Shown here one piece after another: positions 1 to 13,153 of a stretch of 64,000 nucleotides of DNA. The notes under the pieces were generated by a model. That model searched no databases, was not told the DNA's origin, and worked only from the letters and a program-made list of their open reading frames with translations. Where the stretch lies: NCBI GenBank assembly GCA_037576195.1, contig CM075101.1:44516001-44580000 (forward strand). The letters run 5' to 3'. The DNA is from Phytoseiulus persimilis. Its lineage: Eukaryota > Arthropoda > Arachnida > Mesostigmata > Phytoseiidae. The position numbers and the translations under genes are program-made. Numbering within the stretch: position 1 is the stretch's first letter; each line of letters begins with the position of its first letter.

Positions 1-3000
1 ATGCGACGAGAACCAACGGAAGATGACGGAAACACAGTTGAAACTTTGCCATATAGGTTTCGGAAACTGCTCTTCCAACCGTTGCTGTGGCGGCAACGAC
101 GACAGCGGTGACGGTTCCGAAGATCGGCGATCGTGGAAGAATTTCTTCGGCAGCGTCTCACCGTGACTAAATAGGTCATAGGACCAAGGACTCTAGGCAG
201 AACAACTCGTCAGACATCCCCGAGTCGGGATAACTCTGTCTCACCTACATGGCGATACACAATTGAATCATTCCGCTCTTCACGCTCGGGAACAAATACC
301 GAAACCTCCATCGCAGAATTCGATCTCCATCGGAAAGACGGCGGCTAGAAGGTCAATCCATCGGAGACAGACCGACCGTGGTCGAAACATTGAACTTTTG
401 GCTCCGGTGGAGCCCGATTCGCGTGGAACACACTCAATAAATTCGGAACAAACACAGCTCATGATGGGGGAGCCCGCTTTTCATAACGACATGGCGCCAA
501 TAACTAAACCTAGCAGTTCGTTGTCTGTTTGCTCACTTTGATAGCGTCCCAACGCTCAAAGAATCACCTTCGCCAAAATCACAGCAACCTAAACTGTGCC
601 CTGCCTTCGTTCGGGAGCCAGAGAACCGAAAGCAGCCCCAACCAGCGTTCCTCCCGGAAACGAGATCGAGTTGTCTGATCGTGAATGTGAGTTCCGCTAA
701 TGAAGAGGCGAACAAATCTCTGCACTTGACCAATCAGTTCCGCGCGCCCTCGTCACGTCGACTCGCTTGGTCGCGTACGGCGCTCGTTTCAGCCCCTAGT
801 CATCCATGACAGAAAGGATAACCAACCGCATGAATCACTCGTAAATATCCCTCGATTCAGGCTTTGTTCTTCTCGTCGTTGATCACGCTCCCCGATTCGC
901 TACCCGACTCAGCTGTGTCCTTCACGTCGAATCGATTCTTATCTCATCGAGAAAAGGAACGCTTCAGAATAGTACCGTAGAAACGGCGAATTTCATCAGT
1001 TCCTCCAGGCTTCCAGCTCGCTCGGAGGGAGCTGCGGTGAACAGCAGACTTCCACGAAGTGTAGGAAAAAGTATAACGTGGTGCATGAACGAACGCGCGA
1101 CCAGGTCAGAAGAACTCCTGCCGAGCACAGTTTACTATGAATCGTGATCGGGAACAACTGCACCAGAATCGTTTCGATTGAACGCCTTCAGCGACGCCAG
1201 GCGAAGTCGGAAGCTCTGTCGGATGGAGGAACGACGAAGTCAGCGTCTTCCAGCGTGAAGGGCTTCGACATCCTATACAACCACCACCCATCTCCTTCAG
1301 CGTTTTCCTCCTCCTCCTGGTCATCCGACCCCTCGGTACCGAGCTGCTCCCCTTCCAGATGGTCGGCCTTTCGGGACGGAACCCCGGCGGGGAGAAGAAG
1401 TTCTCCAGCTCGGGAGGTGTGGAGGGAGCGAAAAGGTTTCTGAGCGGTGAGAGAAAGGGAGGTCGGGGAGAGCATCACCACGGGGCGCAGTGGCAGATCA
1501 GTCGGGCACGGCTACGTCAACGACAACGCCGCCTGCGGTGAGACCAGGTCTGACCCGGAATGAATCGGGCTGATTTTTTGATGGACTGGCCGCCCGCTCG
1601 CTTGGCCATTGAGGCCGCTGGTCGCCCAAAAGAGTGGTCTGCCAAATCTGCTATTGTGCGCTGCTCGAAGGGAGCGAGCGGATGGACGGCCGACCGTCGC
1701 GATCGGAATTCGAAAACTGCTTCATGGCTCGCTTACGGGAAATACTCCCCTCCGAAAAAACTCATCGAGAAATGCGGAGAAGCAATCCAGATGATTCCTC
1801 ATGACTGCTCTTCGTCTCTGGTTTTCTGTGGCTACTGCTGCCTTTTCTTCGGTGGTTTACCGTGAGATGCCAATCGAACAGAACGACTCACGGGGAACGA
1901 GCTGTGATTGATTGATAGATTGATCTGAATTGTTCGATCGCTTGGTCGTTCAGCTTGGTCTGATCCACAGCTGAGAGTATGGTTGGAACTTTGGCTGAGC
2001 CAGCGAGAGATACGGTGGACGTTCGATCGAACCACGCGCCAGGGTCATGGTGCTAACGGGGAAGGGTTCAGGTGACAGACGGTAACATCGCAGATGGTGA
2101 GAATTATTTGTGAAAGCGTCGAGCAGACTTTTGTTGAGCTTGTAGTTCATGAACACCAATCACGAGTCATTCGCGGGCACTACGGGATATAGATGATTGA
2201 CAGGTTTCGGGAGCGTCATGAAAACAAAACAGGATTCGAATTTCAGAGCCAAAAACTGAGTCGAGCTCCGGAAAATGTTGAAGGCGCGACCTCTCTCAAG
2301 AAGTTTCAGTTAGAACTTGGTTGGGGAACTGAAGAGGCATCGCGCCTGCGCAGGGCGTGCACGGCAGCGGAAGACTGTCTTGCGCCGGCATGCTGGCTCT
2401 GAATCGAGGTCGGCCATTCTGAAGGCGTTCCGAAAACGGCAAATTCGAGACGAAGCGACTGCGCTCCTCCTTCTGCGTTCTCCAATGAGCCGCAATGCCA
2501 GCCTGGTTCCTTACTGTTCTGGAAGCCGAATATTCCGGAAGAGCCCTAAGGATGCTGAATCGCCCGCCAGAACGTTGACGGTCCGTGCGTCTGTCCGGCT
2601 ATTATCAGCCGGTGGACTGCTCGTTTTCGGTGTTTCGAGCCGACTCTGCACCGATCAATCGATAGATCCATCCTCTCGTTCCCACCCGCTTTCTTCCAAT
2701 GCTGAAGACAACAACAAGCTGACAACGGAAATCTCATCGTGACTTGACCTACTGCCATAGTCGGGTCTTTCTGTTTGTTTGCTGCCTGCCTGCCTGCCTG
2801 CCTGACTGCTCGGTCGGTTCGTCTATTCTGGCTGTCTGACTGCTTTTTGCTTGTCGTGTTTTCCAATCTCAAGATACGAAGCCACACAGGCACACACGGG
2901 CTCACGCAAGCACACACCTCAAACGCTCACAGACCCTGAACATGTGGAGTCATAAGATGCGGCGCTGGACATTCGTTCAGTAGGTGCTCGGAACGACGAA

Positions 3001-5072
3001 CCGCTTGAGGAACCAAAGCCCACTTGAAACATTGGCTCTCTGAGGGAAACCGCACGTTCGACTAATTCGGAGTTGTGCCGGGACACGAAAAAGAGGAGTC
3101 CGAGGAAGTCGACCAGGTGTTTCTGTTCGCTTCCGGCGAGGAACTTCCGTATCTTTCAGGCAGGAGTCACAACGAAATTCGATTTAAAGTGATCTCCTCA
3201 GTTTTCAAGATGCACGAAATCTATTTAGGTTCTGGGACGGACAATCAGAAGGACTTCACCTTCGATTCCTGAATGTGATGGGGACTACTTCGGTCGTATT
3301 CCAGGGAGCCATGAGTTGCTCACATAGGCTTCCTAGAAAATATGTTCATTCTCCATCCCGATAGGATCGATTGAAAGTTCTCGATTTCACGATCGGAGTT
3401 GCTCTCCCCGAGACGGTATAGAAGTTGCGTCACCACTCTGTCCGTTGTTTTCAGCTGACTGCGACCACTAGGTCTATCACTAGGAAATCGGATTCGCCTA
3501 AGGTTCTGCTCGAAAAAAATCCGGTTTTATAATATTAGATCTAGTGAAGCGAGGATACCACGCAACAGGATTGTAAGCGACGACTCGCCGACTGGGCTGT
3601 TTGACCAGGTTTCAGCCTACAGAGAGTGCTCTCATCGAGAGCAAGCGGGAATTCTCCTCGCTCGCCGTCCAAGCCTCTGTTCCTCGTTCAGAAGTCGATT
3701 CCAAACGAAGCCAGGTCGAGTTTCTATCCGCATCGAGTCGGGTTCCAAATGCGGACGAGCGCTCAAGGGGTAGGGAGTGCAAGCAGAAGATCGATCGAAT
3801 GTCTCTATGTTATCCTACCGATGATTTTCCGGAAACGATACCCGAATTGATCTTTTTCGACCAGTACCTCCATTAGCTACTCAAAATGATGGTCCGGAGA
3901 ATCGCCCGATGCTGTAGGGGGAAACCTTCAAACGTTCAAAGTGAAAGCGGTACCAGCATGACTCGGCGGCTTTGCATGGTCGAGTTGCGTATCGCGATGG
4001 TAGTTTGGGAAACTCCGCGTCTTGAGGAGCCTCGACCGCCAGCAACAGAAGCCGGCATCGTCTTCGAGGTTCGATGAGGCGTTCTGGAATGAGACCAACC
4101 ACGCCTACGACGATCCTAAGCGCTGGGGAAAAGTTCTGTTACCCACAGATCAGACGCATCGCTGCGAGGAAATATCTCAACCGATGGCACTGTCGAGTGG
4201 TCACCGCCGCCTCTGCCGCCGTTTCCGGCGGCAAATATTGGTCACACCGCTGGGCTAAGGTTCTCAAACTCATTCGCTCCCATTCTCAGATTCTGATCCC
4301 ATTTTTCGACTGGCAACGAGTTTTCATCGAAAAACCCTCCTCTCGGCTTGGAGGAAGTCGTCAGTCGCTCCGCTGCTCGATCGAGTTCAATGACGACGAC
4401 GGTTCCCGACGCCGAGGAAGGGCACCGAACAGTATTGTTCTTGTTGGCGACGATGCTGGCGGTGGAGGCCACGTTTTGTTAGCTAATCGTCCCTTCTAAT
4501 CGTCGGGGAATGAATCTCTTCTCGCCGCGGCGCTCTCGTTCGCTCTCTGACCACTCGTGCGACAACACAATTCGGATTTATGGTGGAGCCCCTTCGAATC
4601 GAAAGGCCCGGCTTCATCATCGAGTGTGGCCATCGACACCACAGCTCCGTGGAACCAGCGGATGACGGAGACCATTGAGTCTGTCGAGATGTTTCAGCGG
4701 AGATTCAGTGGAGCGCTGGTGACCGTGAGCTTCCCGCTATCCGTGAAGCTCGGACTCTGCGGTTTCACTGCAGCAACGACGATGAGACTGACGGACCACA
4801 ACGCGAGGCCTACACACTAATGTACACTCACGATTTCCTGACCTCCTCCCGTATTTCCCAACTCGAATGCGGAACGAAATAGAAACAGAGGAATCGAGTT
4901 GAGGAGCCATACTTGAACCCAAGATACTTTCCCACCGGTTTCCCGAGCCGAATAGGTTGCTTGACGGAGGAGCACGGGGAAAGTTGCGCGGGGGCACGCG
5001 GCTACCGGCCAATCCGCAAAAAAATCCCGATCACTCACGGAAACAGAGAAAAACGCGGTCAGGATTTTTGCC
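1..5072. other. No gene recognised
   Basis: Open frames reach at most about 140 codons, as expected by chance at this base composition, and none shows a domain, a signal peptide with donor, or a poly(A) context. The stretch holds the TGCC microsatellite and GCC-rich sequence near 4200-4250. Confidence 0.4.
2783..2804. repeat. (TGCC)n microsatellite
   Basis: Five and a half copies of TGCC in a pyrimidine-rich non-coding region. Confidence 0.85.
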
Positions 5073-5142
5073 ACCAGTGCTGGAATCGAACGGAGTTTTG
5101 GAACACGACCGGTTTGCCAGCGGACCAACTCCGCTAAAGTCG
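5073..5142 (-). repeat. tRNA-like sequence, probable SINE head or tRNA pseudogene
   Basis: The minus strand has a Pol III A box (TAGCGGAGTTGG) inside a 4-bp D stem GCGG/CCGC, and a B box (GTTCGATTCC) about 40 nt on. The acceptor and T stems do not pair and no 5-bp anticodon stem forms, so it is not a working tRNA. Pol III-driven SINEs keep the two boxes while losing the stems. No 3' repeat tail was recognised. Confidence 0.4.
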
Positions 5143-7240
5143 TAACTCTGTGGAACCGGTGCCTTACTTCTAATCGCCCGTCTCCTTTTCCCTTCTCTTT
5201 TAACGAGGAAACCATTCCTCGGTTTTGGGCCCTGCCCGGAAGAAGCAGCAGGATACTTCCAGCACAGGTGAAAATCCGGAAAAGCGTTCCGCTGAATCCC
5301 ACCGGAGATCTTTTTGCGTCGACGACGACACTCGGCCGGGCTCCCCTCCTTCACGATCTGGCTCGAAGTACAGACGACTCGCGTTGAGGCCTCAATTTCT
5401 CTTAGGATCGAGCAAAGCGTTGTTGTTAGGGTCTGCCCACGATCCATGTCGTGTCATGGGTAGGAGGCCGGACACCGCGATACGGCCATAGCTGTCTTGA
5501 TCGTAAGAGTTCGTACGTTTCGGCATCTGTCGAGGACACGGGTCTTCGTTCCCCATTTCCCCCGTGCGGGAAGGTTCCGCGAACGGAAAATCAATCCGAC
5601 CGCTTCTGGCGCTCCCAGCCGACGCCATTGTTCCTCGGAAAGGAACTTCGCCGGTTTGATGACACATTGCCGACGACGACTACGACACGATGAGACAGTG
5701 TCCCCGTGTAAGTGCGAATGTAATCTTTGTGTGGCCGTTACGCGTTCGCTCGCTCGCTGGCTGCTTGGCAAGCCCGCCGCTGCTGCTGTCTCTACTAAAG
5801 AGGAAGCCACTACTCAAGCGGCAGCGCAAGAATCCGATCCTACAGGACGCAACGTGAAACATGATCATCGCCAACTCGACGAGAAAGATCTCTGTCCATC
5901 TTTGGTGTTTCATCTCGTGAGCACCAATGGGATGCCGAATGAAGGCGACGCGCTCAACGAAGCGCTGGACTCGGGCGTCGATCGTCTGATCGAACCGAGT
6001 AGCTGGAGGGAATGAATGAGTCGCGGAATTAATCGAGACTTGCAATTCGGCGATCCCGTTCGCGCGGGTTGAAGTTTCGAAAATTGCCCACGATCCTTCC
6101 ACCATGACTAACGATTCGTCCCGCGAAGGCAGCTGTGGTTAGCGGGGAAATCGTCCACGAAGAAGATGCTCGCTGGAGCATTGGAACTTCGTTTCCGATG
6201 CGACGGGAATCTAAATCGTACTTCCAACTTCCCGGACGAGCACGAAGTCGACCGACGCGGCAACAGCGAATCGTCGGAGCCGCTGAACAGCACCGGAGCT
6301 GGAGTCCGTTCCGAGTGTTGACAACGAAACGACATTGGTTGCCTCGGGGCCCTGGTTGCGACCGTAGAGCTCTGGAACGGAAGTCCAGGAACTCAACAAG
6401 GAGCCCTCGCCCGTTGCGCGGTTGCCGGGCACCGGGTTGATTGCGCTCCGACCCCCGGCTCGAGACAGCCCCGACTCATCATGCGAATCCTCGAGGTAGC
6501 AAAGAAGCAGCGAAGGTTCCAGAATACTCAAGAAGCCTGGCGGCCGAGGGCACGGATCCGTAGACGTAGGTCGAGTCTGATGATCGCCACAAAGCTCTTG
6601 CTCAACCGGAAAGACAGTTCGAGTGAGGGGACTGACATGTTCATATAATTTCGCGAGCCCTGGATAGAATTCGAGTGAGGTTCTCCTGTTTACAAAACCG
6701 AGCTCGAGAATCCATCCAAGAATTCCCATGTTCCCCGGCCGGACTAGCAGCCCATTCCAGTCCCGCTTCGTTCTGCTTCCCGGTGGAGTTGATACTTGCC
6801 GCTATCGATGCAGCCTTCTTCCGGAAGAAACATATTCTCCCTGACGAGAGTCTCCCTGTTCCGTTCGGTTCGAGGATACTTCTGGAGCAACACTTATACG
6901 GCCTCCTCCATTCTACTCCATCCCCCCTCTCACTCCCATCGGATCCTCAATTCCTCTTCCAGCTCGGAATCCCTACAATGACAAGTTCGACATTCAAGAA
7001 TCATGTTCATTTGTCTGAACATTCCTCAGAGAAGCTAGATGAAACTCGAAACGACAATATTTACTTTCGGAATCGTTTTCGCTCATGAGCGCTCTCTGCT
7101 CTTGGTTCTATTTGAATGATACGCGGAGCAGTGTTCCTCCTTCCCTAAATAAATATGTGGATCTAGGCCCACGATTCGAATTCCCAGGCTCCTTAGCATG
7201 GAAAATACCGGCGAAAAAAACCCTCACGGGAAGACTACGG

Positions 7241-7280
7241 GCGGTCACCTCCCAGATTGAGCGGTCACCTCCCAGATTGA
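7241..7280. repeat. Exact 20-bp tandem duplication
   Basis: GCGGTCACCTCCCAGATTGA occurs twice head to tail without a mismatch (7241-7260, 7261-7280). Confidence 0.95.
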
Positions 7281-9130
7281 GCGGGCTCCTCCGCGGAGTT
7301 TCAGCGGATATGCATCCGTAAAGAGTAATTGCGTTCGAAATGTGAGACATTTAAGGCGTCGGGACGGATCGAGTGTATGTGGCGCCTGAAGTCTCCCCGT
7401 TCTCCTGCTGGTTTAGACGCGGCGGTGGTCGTCGTCGATCTGGCGATTTTCGTCGTCGACTTTGTCGCCGCCGTAACTTCAACGATGCGTGGCATTCGAC
7501 GTCGTCACCTACATACGAGCTGCCTCGATGCCGGGCGGGCGAGAACCTCGGCGTTTTCCTCTTTTCCGTTACGGCCGGAACTCTGCCGGTGCCGCCACGA
7601 GCCCCGCCGCCGTAGCCGGGAGGTTTTGGGGATCATGCGACACGTACGCGCCGCCATTGGAAGTGGGCAGCGCAGAGGGCTCGTCCCTCGCCCGGCTGTC
7701 TGGCGAACTTGCGGCTTGATCATTCGCGTGTTTGGTGATCGAGAAAAGCGACGGAACGTCATCGAAGAGAGCTCCGAAAACACACAACATGGTCAGCAAC
7801 GTGTTTCCAGGCGATCAGATTCGATGCATTGCGGATTGTTCGTCGGCTGTTCTCATTTTTTCTCCTTCCTCTCATTCCCTCATTATTTTCCTTGACATTT
7901 CTCCGGCTCGGCCGGACGGCTAGCGGGCGTCGTGATCAAGGTAACAACAGCTTCGATTAGGTTGGAACGCGGCACTGCGAGCACAGTCTGAAACGAAATG
8001 AAGAGCGGGACCAACCGAAGTTCTACGAGTCAGTGCCCGAACAGGCGATGCAGCGAGTTTGGTACAGCACAGATCGGCACCTCGACGCGGGGAGCCTCTG
8101 GACAAGATCGATCAGTTAGGAATTTTCCACCCGACTCGGCATGACCTTGACTGAGCAAACATCCGGGGTCTCAGAAACCCTGCGAAACTCGCAGAACTAG
8201 ACTCGTCCACGAGGGATTTTCGCATCATGAGCCTTCCTGCAGCTTCGCTGGGATCCGCGTTCGGTTCTCTACTATGGCCATGATGTCACAAGATAATTCT
8301 CCCGCTGGAACCCTGCCAAACGTCAGAAAAACAGAAACAAACTCATGTGGCGGTCGGCGTTTCCAGGATGTCATTCGGTGGCATTCGTTTTCGGTCAGTT
8401 AGTCAATTAGCGACCCAGTTCTCGGCGCTTCGCACCATAGGTGAATTTTTACTTCATTCACGCCCATGCTCACTCGACTCGGAGCCGGTCGGCCAATGAA
8501 ACATAAAAGTTTTGTCTTCGTTGCCCAGATGCTGCTGTCCCCTGATGTTCTCCCCGGTATCCGCGAAACGAAAATCGCTGTTGGGGGCATCCAGTTGAAA
8601 CAGCGAAAAATCCCATCCGCTCATGTACCTGCCCACAGGCTTGCACCGCTTCTTGAAATCGTGACTACGGAAGAGTACATGCGACTTCCCAACGACAACG
8701 AGGAGTAACGACCAATCCGTGCATGCGGCAGTCGCCGCGACACGAGATCCATGAACTGTACTCCTGTCTATTGCTAGACACGTCGGGGTACTTCTGGATG
8801 ATCTAGCGAACGTTCTCCCAGAGCGCCCTGAACTAACCAGAGAAAGAGCTGAGTAGATGCTCCCGAGAAGCATTCGCATCCACGCATAGGCTGGGACACT
8901 GGCATCGCGATTTCAAACCTTCGAAATGTCATCTTCTTATGTATTTCCATCGACCCTTCTTCTCCAGAACCGAGCAAGGCTTCAATGGACTCCACCGGCC
9001 GTTCGATGAGTCAAAGCTTTCAGAAAGAGCATCGCAGACGGAACCAGACAGCTCTGGTCGAAGATGGGATCGCGGGCCCAGTCATTCGCGGATCAGTCGA
9101 AGCATCGCACCACCGAGGAACCAACAGATC

Positions 9131-9146
9131 GGTCGGTCGGTCGGTC
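9131..9146. repeat. (GGTC)n microsatellite
   Basis: Four perfect GGTC units, next to more GGTC-like sequence. Confidence 0.8.
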
Positions 9147-10130
9147 TGCCTTCTTGTCTGCCAGTCGCAGCCACCTGTTTGTTTTGGTTTTGTGGGGTGC
9201 TTTCTCACTAAGAGGCACCTCGTGCGGCCAAAACAACAACATAGTCAGGAGCAACATTTACGACGACAGCACCCACGGCAAATAGCAGTTTTGATACTTC
9301 GAGCAACTCTTCAACTCCGCGACACCCAATAACCCTCGGAATTCATCGAGGCGGATCCCAACCGCCTGTTACATCGCAGGTCATCTCGCTTTCCTGATCT
9401 CGGGGTTACTCTTGGTGTTTGAGGGGAGGGGAGGAGGAGGGAAAGGATAATTCAAACCCATCGTGAGATTTAGCGCTCCGACAGCGAAGGAATTCGGAAG
9501 TCCTCGATCGGTCGAAACCACGGAATCAGAAAACTTCGGTCGACTCCGAACGCGCCTGAGATGTTCTGCCCCGCGATCTCGGCGAGTTGGGAGCCCACAT
9601 TGTTGTTCATGGTCAGAGCTCGTGGCCCCACGAAAGTTTGAGCTCCGGCTGTACGAATGAAAGATCAACGTAAACGTTCTTGATTTTGGGTGTTTCGAGA
9701 TGCTGAACGTGGACATTGACTCGACGGATGACTGCGGCTGTGCCGTCGGACCCTCCCCTGAACCGGTTGTCTGTTGGACGTAGCTCCAACAACAGCCGGA
9801 GTCGATGAGATACATAGATAGATGAATTATAGAATCGAAGCGACGATCGAACCCATCGAAAAGGGTTCACGGAGTTCAGCATCGCGAGGGGTGTTCGATG
9901 CACGCGGAAACAAAGAAAAACGGGGAACCCGGTGAACGTTGGTCTCATCGATAGCCACCGCGTGTCGGATCGATGGTTCCGTCGGTGAAGACAGTTCAAC
10001 AGGTAGCCGGAGCACTTCGACCCGCACCGGTCTGGACGTGTCTGCGGTGGCGTTCTCTCGACCCACGTGACACGGCGCAACTTGCACCAGGTGGAACCGT
10101 CGAATCCGGACTGAGCGTCCGTGTACTCAC

Positions 10131-10215
10131 CGATCTCTACTGAAGGTATCGAAGGCACGAAGAGGGCCAGCAGAACAAAGACCAGCAGCAGGAGCCGCCG
10201 AGTCGTCGTATCCAT
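10131..10215 (-). CDS. Putative first coding exon with signal peptide
   Basis: ATG at 10215 opens a strongly hydrophobic leader (TTTRRLLLLVFVLLALFVPS, then IPSVEI) that ends at a consensus donor GTGAGT in phase 1. This is the usual form of a first coding exon of a secreted or membrane protein. A plausible second exon starts at about 10049 after ACCGCAG, also phase 1, and reads TSRPVRVEVLRLPVELSSP. Beyond that two overlapping frames compete (9480-9765) and I cannot choose. No homology was recognised. Confidence 0.4.
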
Positions 10216-10899
10216 ATTGCGAGGGAGGCCTCCAGGCCCACTTTCACAAAACTCCGCGATTCGGTTCGCTATTGATGTTAGCTTGTACGCATCGCCTTTA
10301 TTGAAGAAGCGTTCCTCACAAGACCGAGTCCCACCGGACTGCGCTCACGTCGACACTGCACACTGTCGCACTGGATGAAGCACCAAACACCGACGGATGT
10401 GTGCACCTTTCCAATGAATCCCTGCTCGGCCGGACCCGTCGGGCAACGAAGCGACCCACCGATGTGCACGACTCGTCCCGAAACCCCAACAGTCTGTCAG
10501 CGAGTCCACGGATCACCACAGCACGCGTGTCTCCCAGTTCTCATCAAATCCGTGGTAGAGTTGACGGAGAATCCCAGCCCGGCATCAAGCACAAGTGCAC
10601 AAAGCAATCCTTGCCGCTGGAATTCTGAAAACTCTGCCTCTCGTTGGGCGCCCGCTCGGTGTTCCGCTTCACCTGTTGGTGTTCACTCGCCTGTTAGCTC
10701 CGTACACGAGCATCAATCGTTTCCAATCAGAAATTGCAGCAGGCAGCGGCGAGACGACGTCAATGTTGTGTGCCTGTCTATCTCCTCCCGGCGGCTGCTG
10801 CTCCAGAACAGGGCTGAAGTTTCGCCGTTGACGACAGGGGGCGTCTTGGTCGGTCGACGGAGAGGGGTACAGAACAACGGGAAAGTGGTTTAGTAGTGA

Positions 10900-10917
10900 T
10901 GATGATGATCATCATCA
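10900..10917. repeat. 18-bp perfect palindrome
   Basis: TGATGATGATCATCATCA is self-complementary, formed by a TGA triplet run meeting its inverse. Confidence 0.7.
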
Positions 10918-13153
10918 GCGGCAGCTTCACCGCCATCCACATATCACCGTGATTGTCGACGGTGTCGACGTTATTACGTTCTGTTAGTTGCCAATGTTGG
11001 TGGATTGACTTGTCGAACGTCCGCAAACCGCATGTTTTCACAGGCGTTTCGTCTCTCCACTTCTCGATTTGCGATTCCGCAAAGAGATACAAGGGGTCGA
11101 CATTGGACCATCGGCCCAAAAGTCATAATGCATTAGTGGCATGCGACGACGCACGAGCCAGCTTGCTTGGTATCGACTTCCCGCTCCGCCGGAGAAACCG
11201 GACCCCTCCATAATCGCGGATCCATAAGTCATAGACAAACCACGAACCAGTCCCGTCCACAGGGAAAACTGTCTCAAATCGGAGTCTGGGTGGCTCTGCA
11301 ACCGTACTCGGAACCAGGAACCACTCTTTATCTCGACGGGCCGTGACAACGACGAACTCGGAGAACCTCGAGTCCGTCTGGATTTGAGATCGACTTTTCC
11401 GGCGTGAACGTAACTCCGACTCCGGCTTCCTCCTGGGATCACGCCAACAGACAACAGAGAGTTTCAGTGGATCGTATCGCTGGTTTCTAGCAGCATGGCC
11501 AGTATATCCCCATTGGTAGCCGATCGGAGATACGATTTGAGTGATTTGTAACTGCCGATTGACTGGTCCATCGGTCATTCAAATTGGATACTACGATGTT
11601 TTTCTCTGGAGAACTGTGATTTGTGAGTAGGGCACCAGGAAACCTCCGAATGAAGACGCATACGAACCGAAGCACAGCGTCCGGGTCGTTCGAGCATCGG
11701 CTCATGCTCAATCCACATGTTTGTACACATGGATGTGAGTTCCGTAGGAGCGGAACTAGCAAGTCATACACCGGAATTTCCTATGAACTTTCTAAAAGAA
11801 GCTCAACACAGAACGAAACGTTGTTCTCGGGATCAGTATTCTCCGAGCCATCTCTTTCCGTGACTCAACGACTTTTTCGATTTGAAATATACGTTTGTAT
11901 CAACTTCTGGAAGGGCAGAACCTGGAGGGGCGTGACGATAACGGACGAGCCCATGAATCGCTTCCTCTGAAGAGTTCGATGGAGGTCTCCACAACTTGCT
12001 CGGCAACAAGTCTGGAAATCCTTCCGACAGTTTGCACAGAGGGCTGCTGGGCGACTTTCCAAATAGCGTGCATCCTTGAACAACTTGTTGCTAGGAAGTT
12101 TGTGTGTCTTTCTCCAGGGCATTGATCAACTCGATTCCAGCCAGCTGGGCTCACAAGTCACTTTTCGTGGATCTCCGGAACAAAAGTGAAAAGCACGGAC
12201 ATCAACACTGGATACCTCCGAGGCCTGGAACTGCGTGTAGGGGCGCATCAGACGTGTGTCGTCTTGTTTTCTCCTGTCTGAGCCGGCCACTCGATTGTTG
12301 TTTCAACCGGTTGCCAACGAGGAAACGAAAGCGGCCGTCAACGCATAGAAACTTCCTTCGGAACCTGGAGATCGCACTTGGAGAAGACCAAAAACAATGA
12401 CCCGGAAGCGTCTGATATCACTCGAGTGCAGATGTCTTCTTCCAAAACGGCGAAAAGGGCTTCGTTCGCGGTTGAGAGGGTACTTCTGACAGCCGATTGT
12501 TTGTCACATGTCGGCGCATAACCATTGGGCTCTCACAGAGAAATCGGCTCAAGCTCTAAATGAGATCGATGCTTTTTTAATTCGACCCAGTAGTCGACGA
12601 TTTACGAAGCGAACGAACCGAACGCGGCTACGGAGTCGACACCACTGTCATCCGATTTTTCATCATGATCGAGCGTATTATATCTGTGGAGGATTCCTGG
12701 CACCGATTTCAATGTACAGTGTAACAGGAGCACAGACTCAATGATGGACGCGGCGGAATTTGTGGCCATCTGTGATCAAACCTCCGTCTCGGGCGGACCC
12801 ACCGATGTCATCAGATCAGTGCGTTTCATTTGTTTCGTTCAAATGCGTGTGGTCGAACGTGTTCCACAACTAGCCCATCGTTCGCATCAGAAACCTAGGA
12901 TCCGCCCAATCGGTGGAAACCTTACGAATTCTCTCGATTGGCATTCACTCATCTGCCTCCGCGTTTCGTCAGCGAAATCCGAACAGAGCTCCGAACGTAG
13001 CTCTGCGATTTCCAAGCAGCAAAAACTCCCATTCGATGAGTTTCACATGGGTTTTATCAATCATCGGTCGTGTTCAGAGCAAGTCCATCCCGGCTCAGTC
13101 CACACACCTCCAAAGGGGAGTTCCAGCTTCAGCTAATGTTTCAACGGCGTGGG

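Larger units (their letters stand above)
5143..10130. other. No assignable gene; weak minus-strand coding signal near 8.5 kb
   Basis: GC-rich trinucleotide sequence at 7400-7720 and a 20-bp duplication are present. On the minus strand 8690-8454 reads FKKRCKPVGRYMSGWDFSLF then QLDAPNSDFRFADTGENIRG and reaches a GTGAGC donor, so it could be an exon of the gene starting at 10215; no family was recognised. Frames of 172 codons at 5497-6015 (+) and 6211-6729 (-) have no features. Confidence 0.3.

Noticed and set aside
5497..6015. 172-codon plus-strand frame, and a similar-sized minus-strand frame at 6211-6729
   Set aside because: No domain, no signal peptide and no splice context; such lengths occur by chance at about 50% GC.
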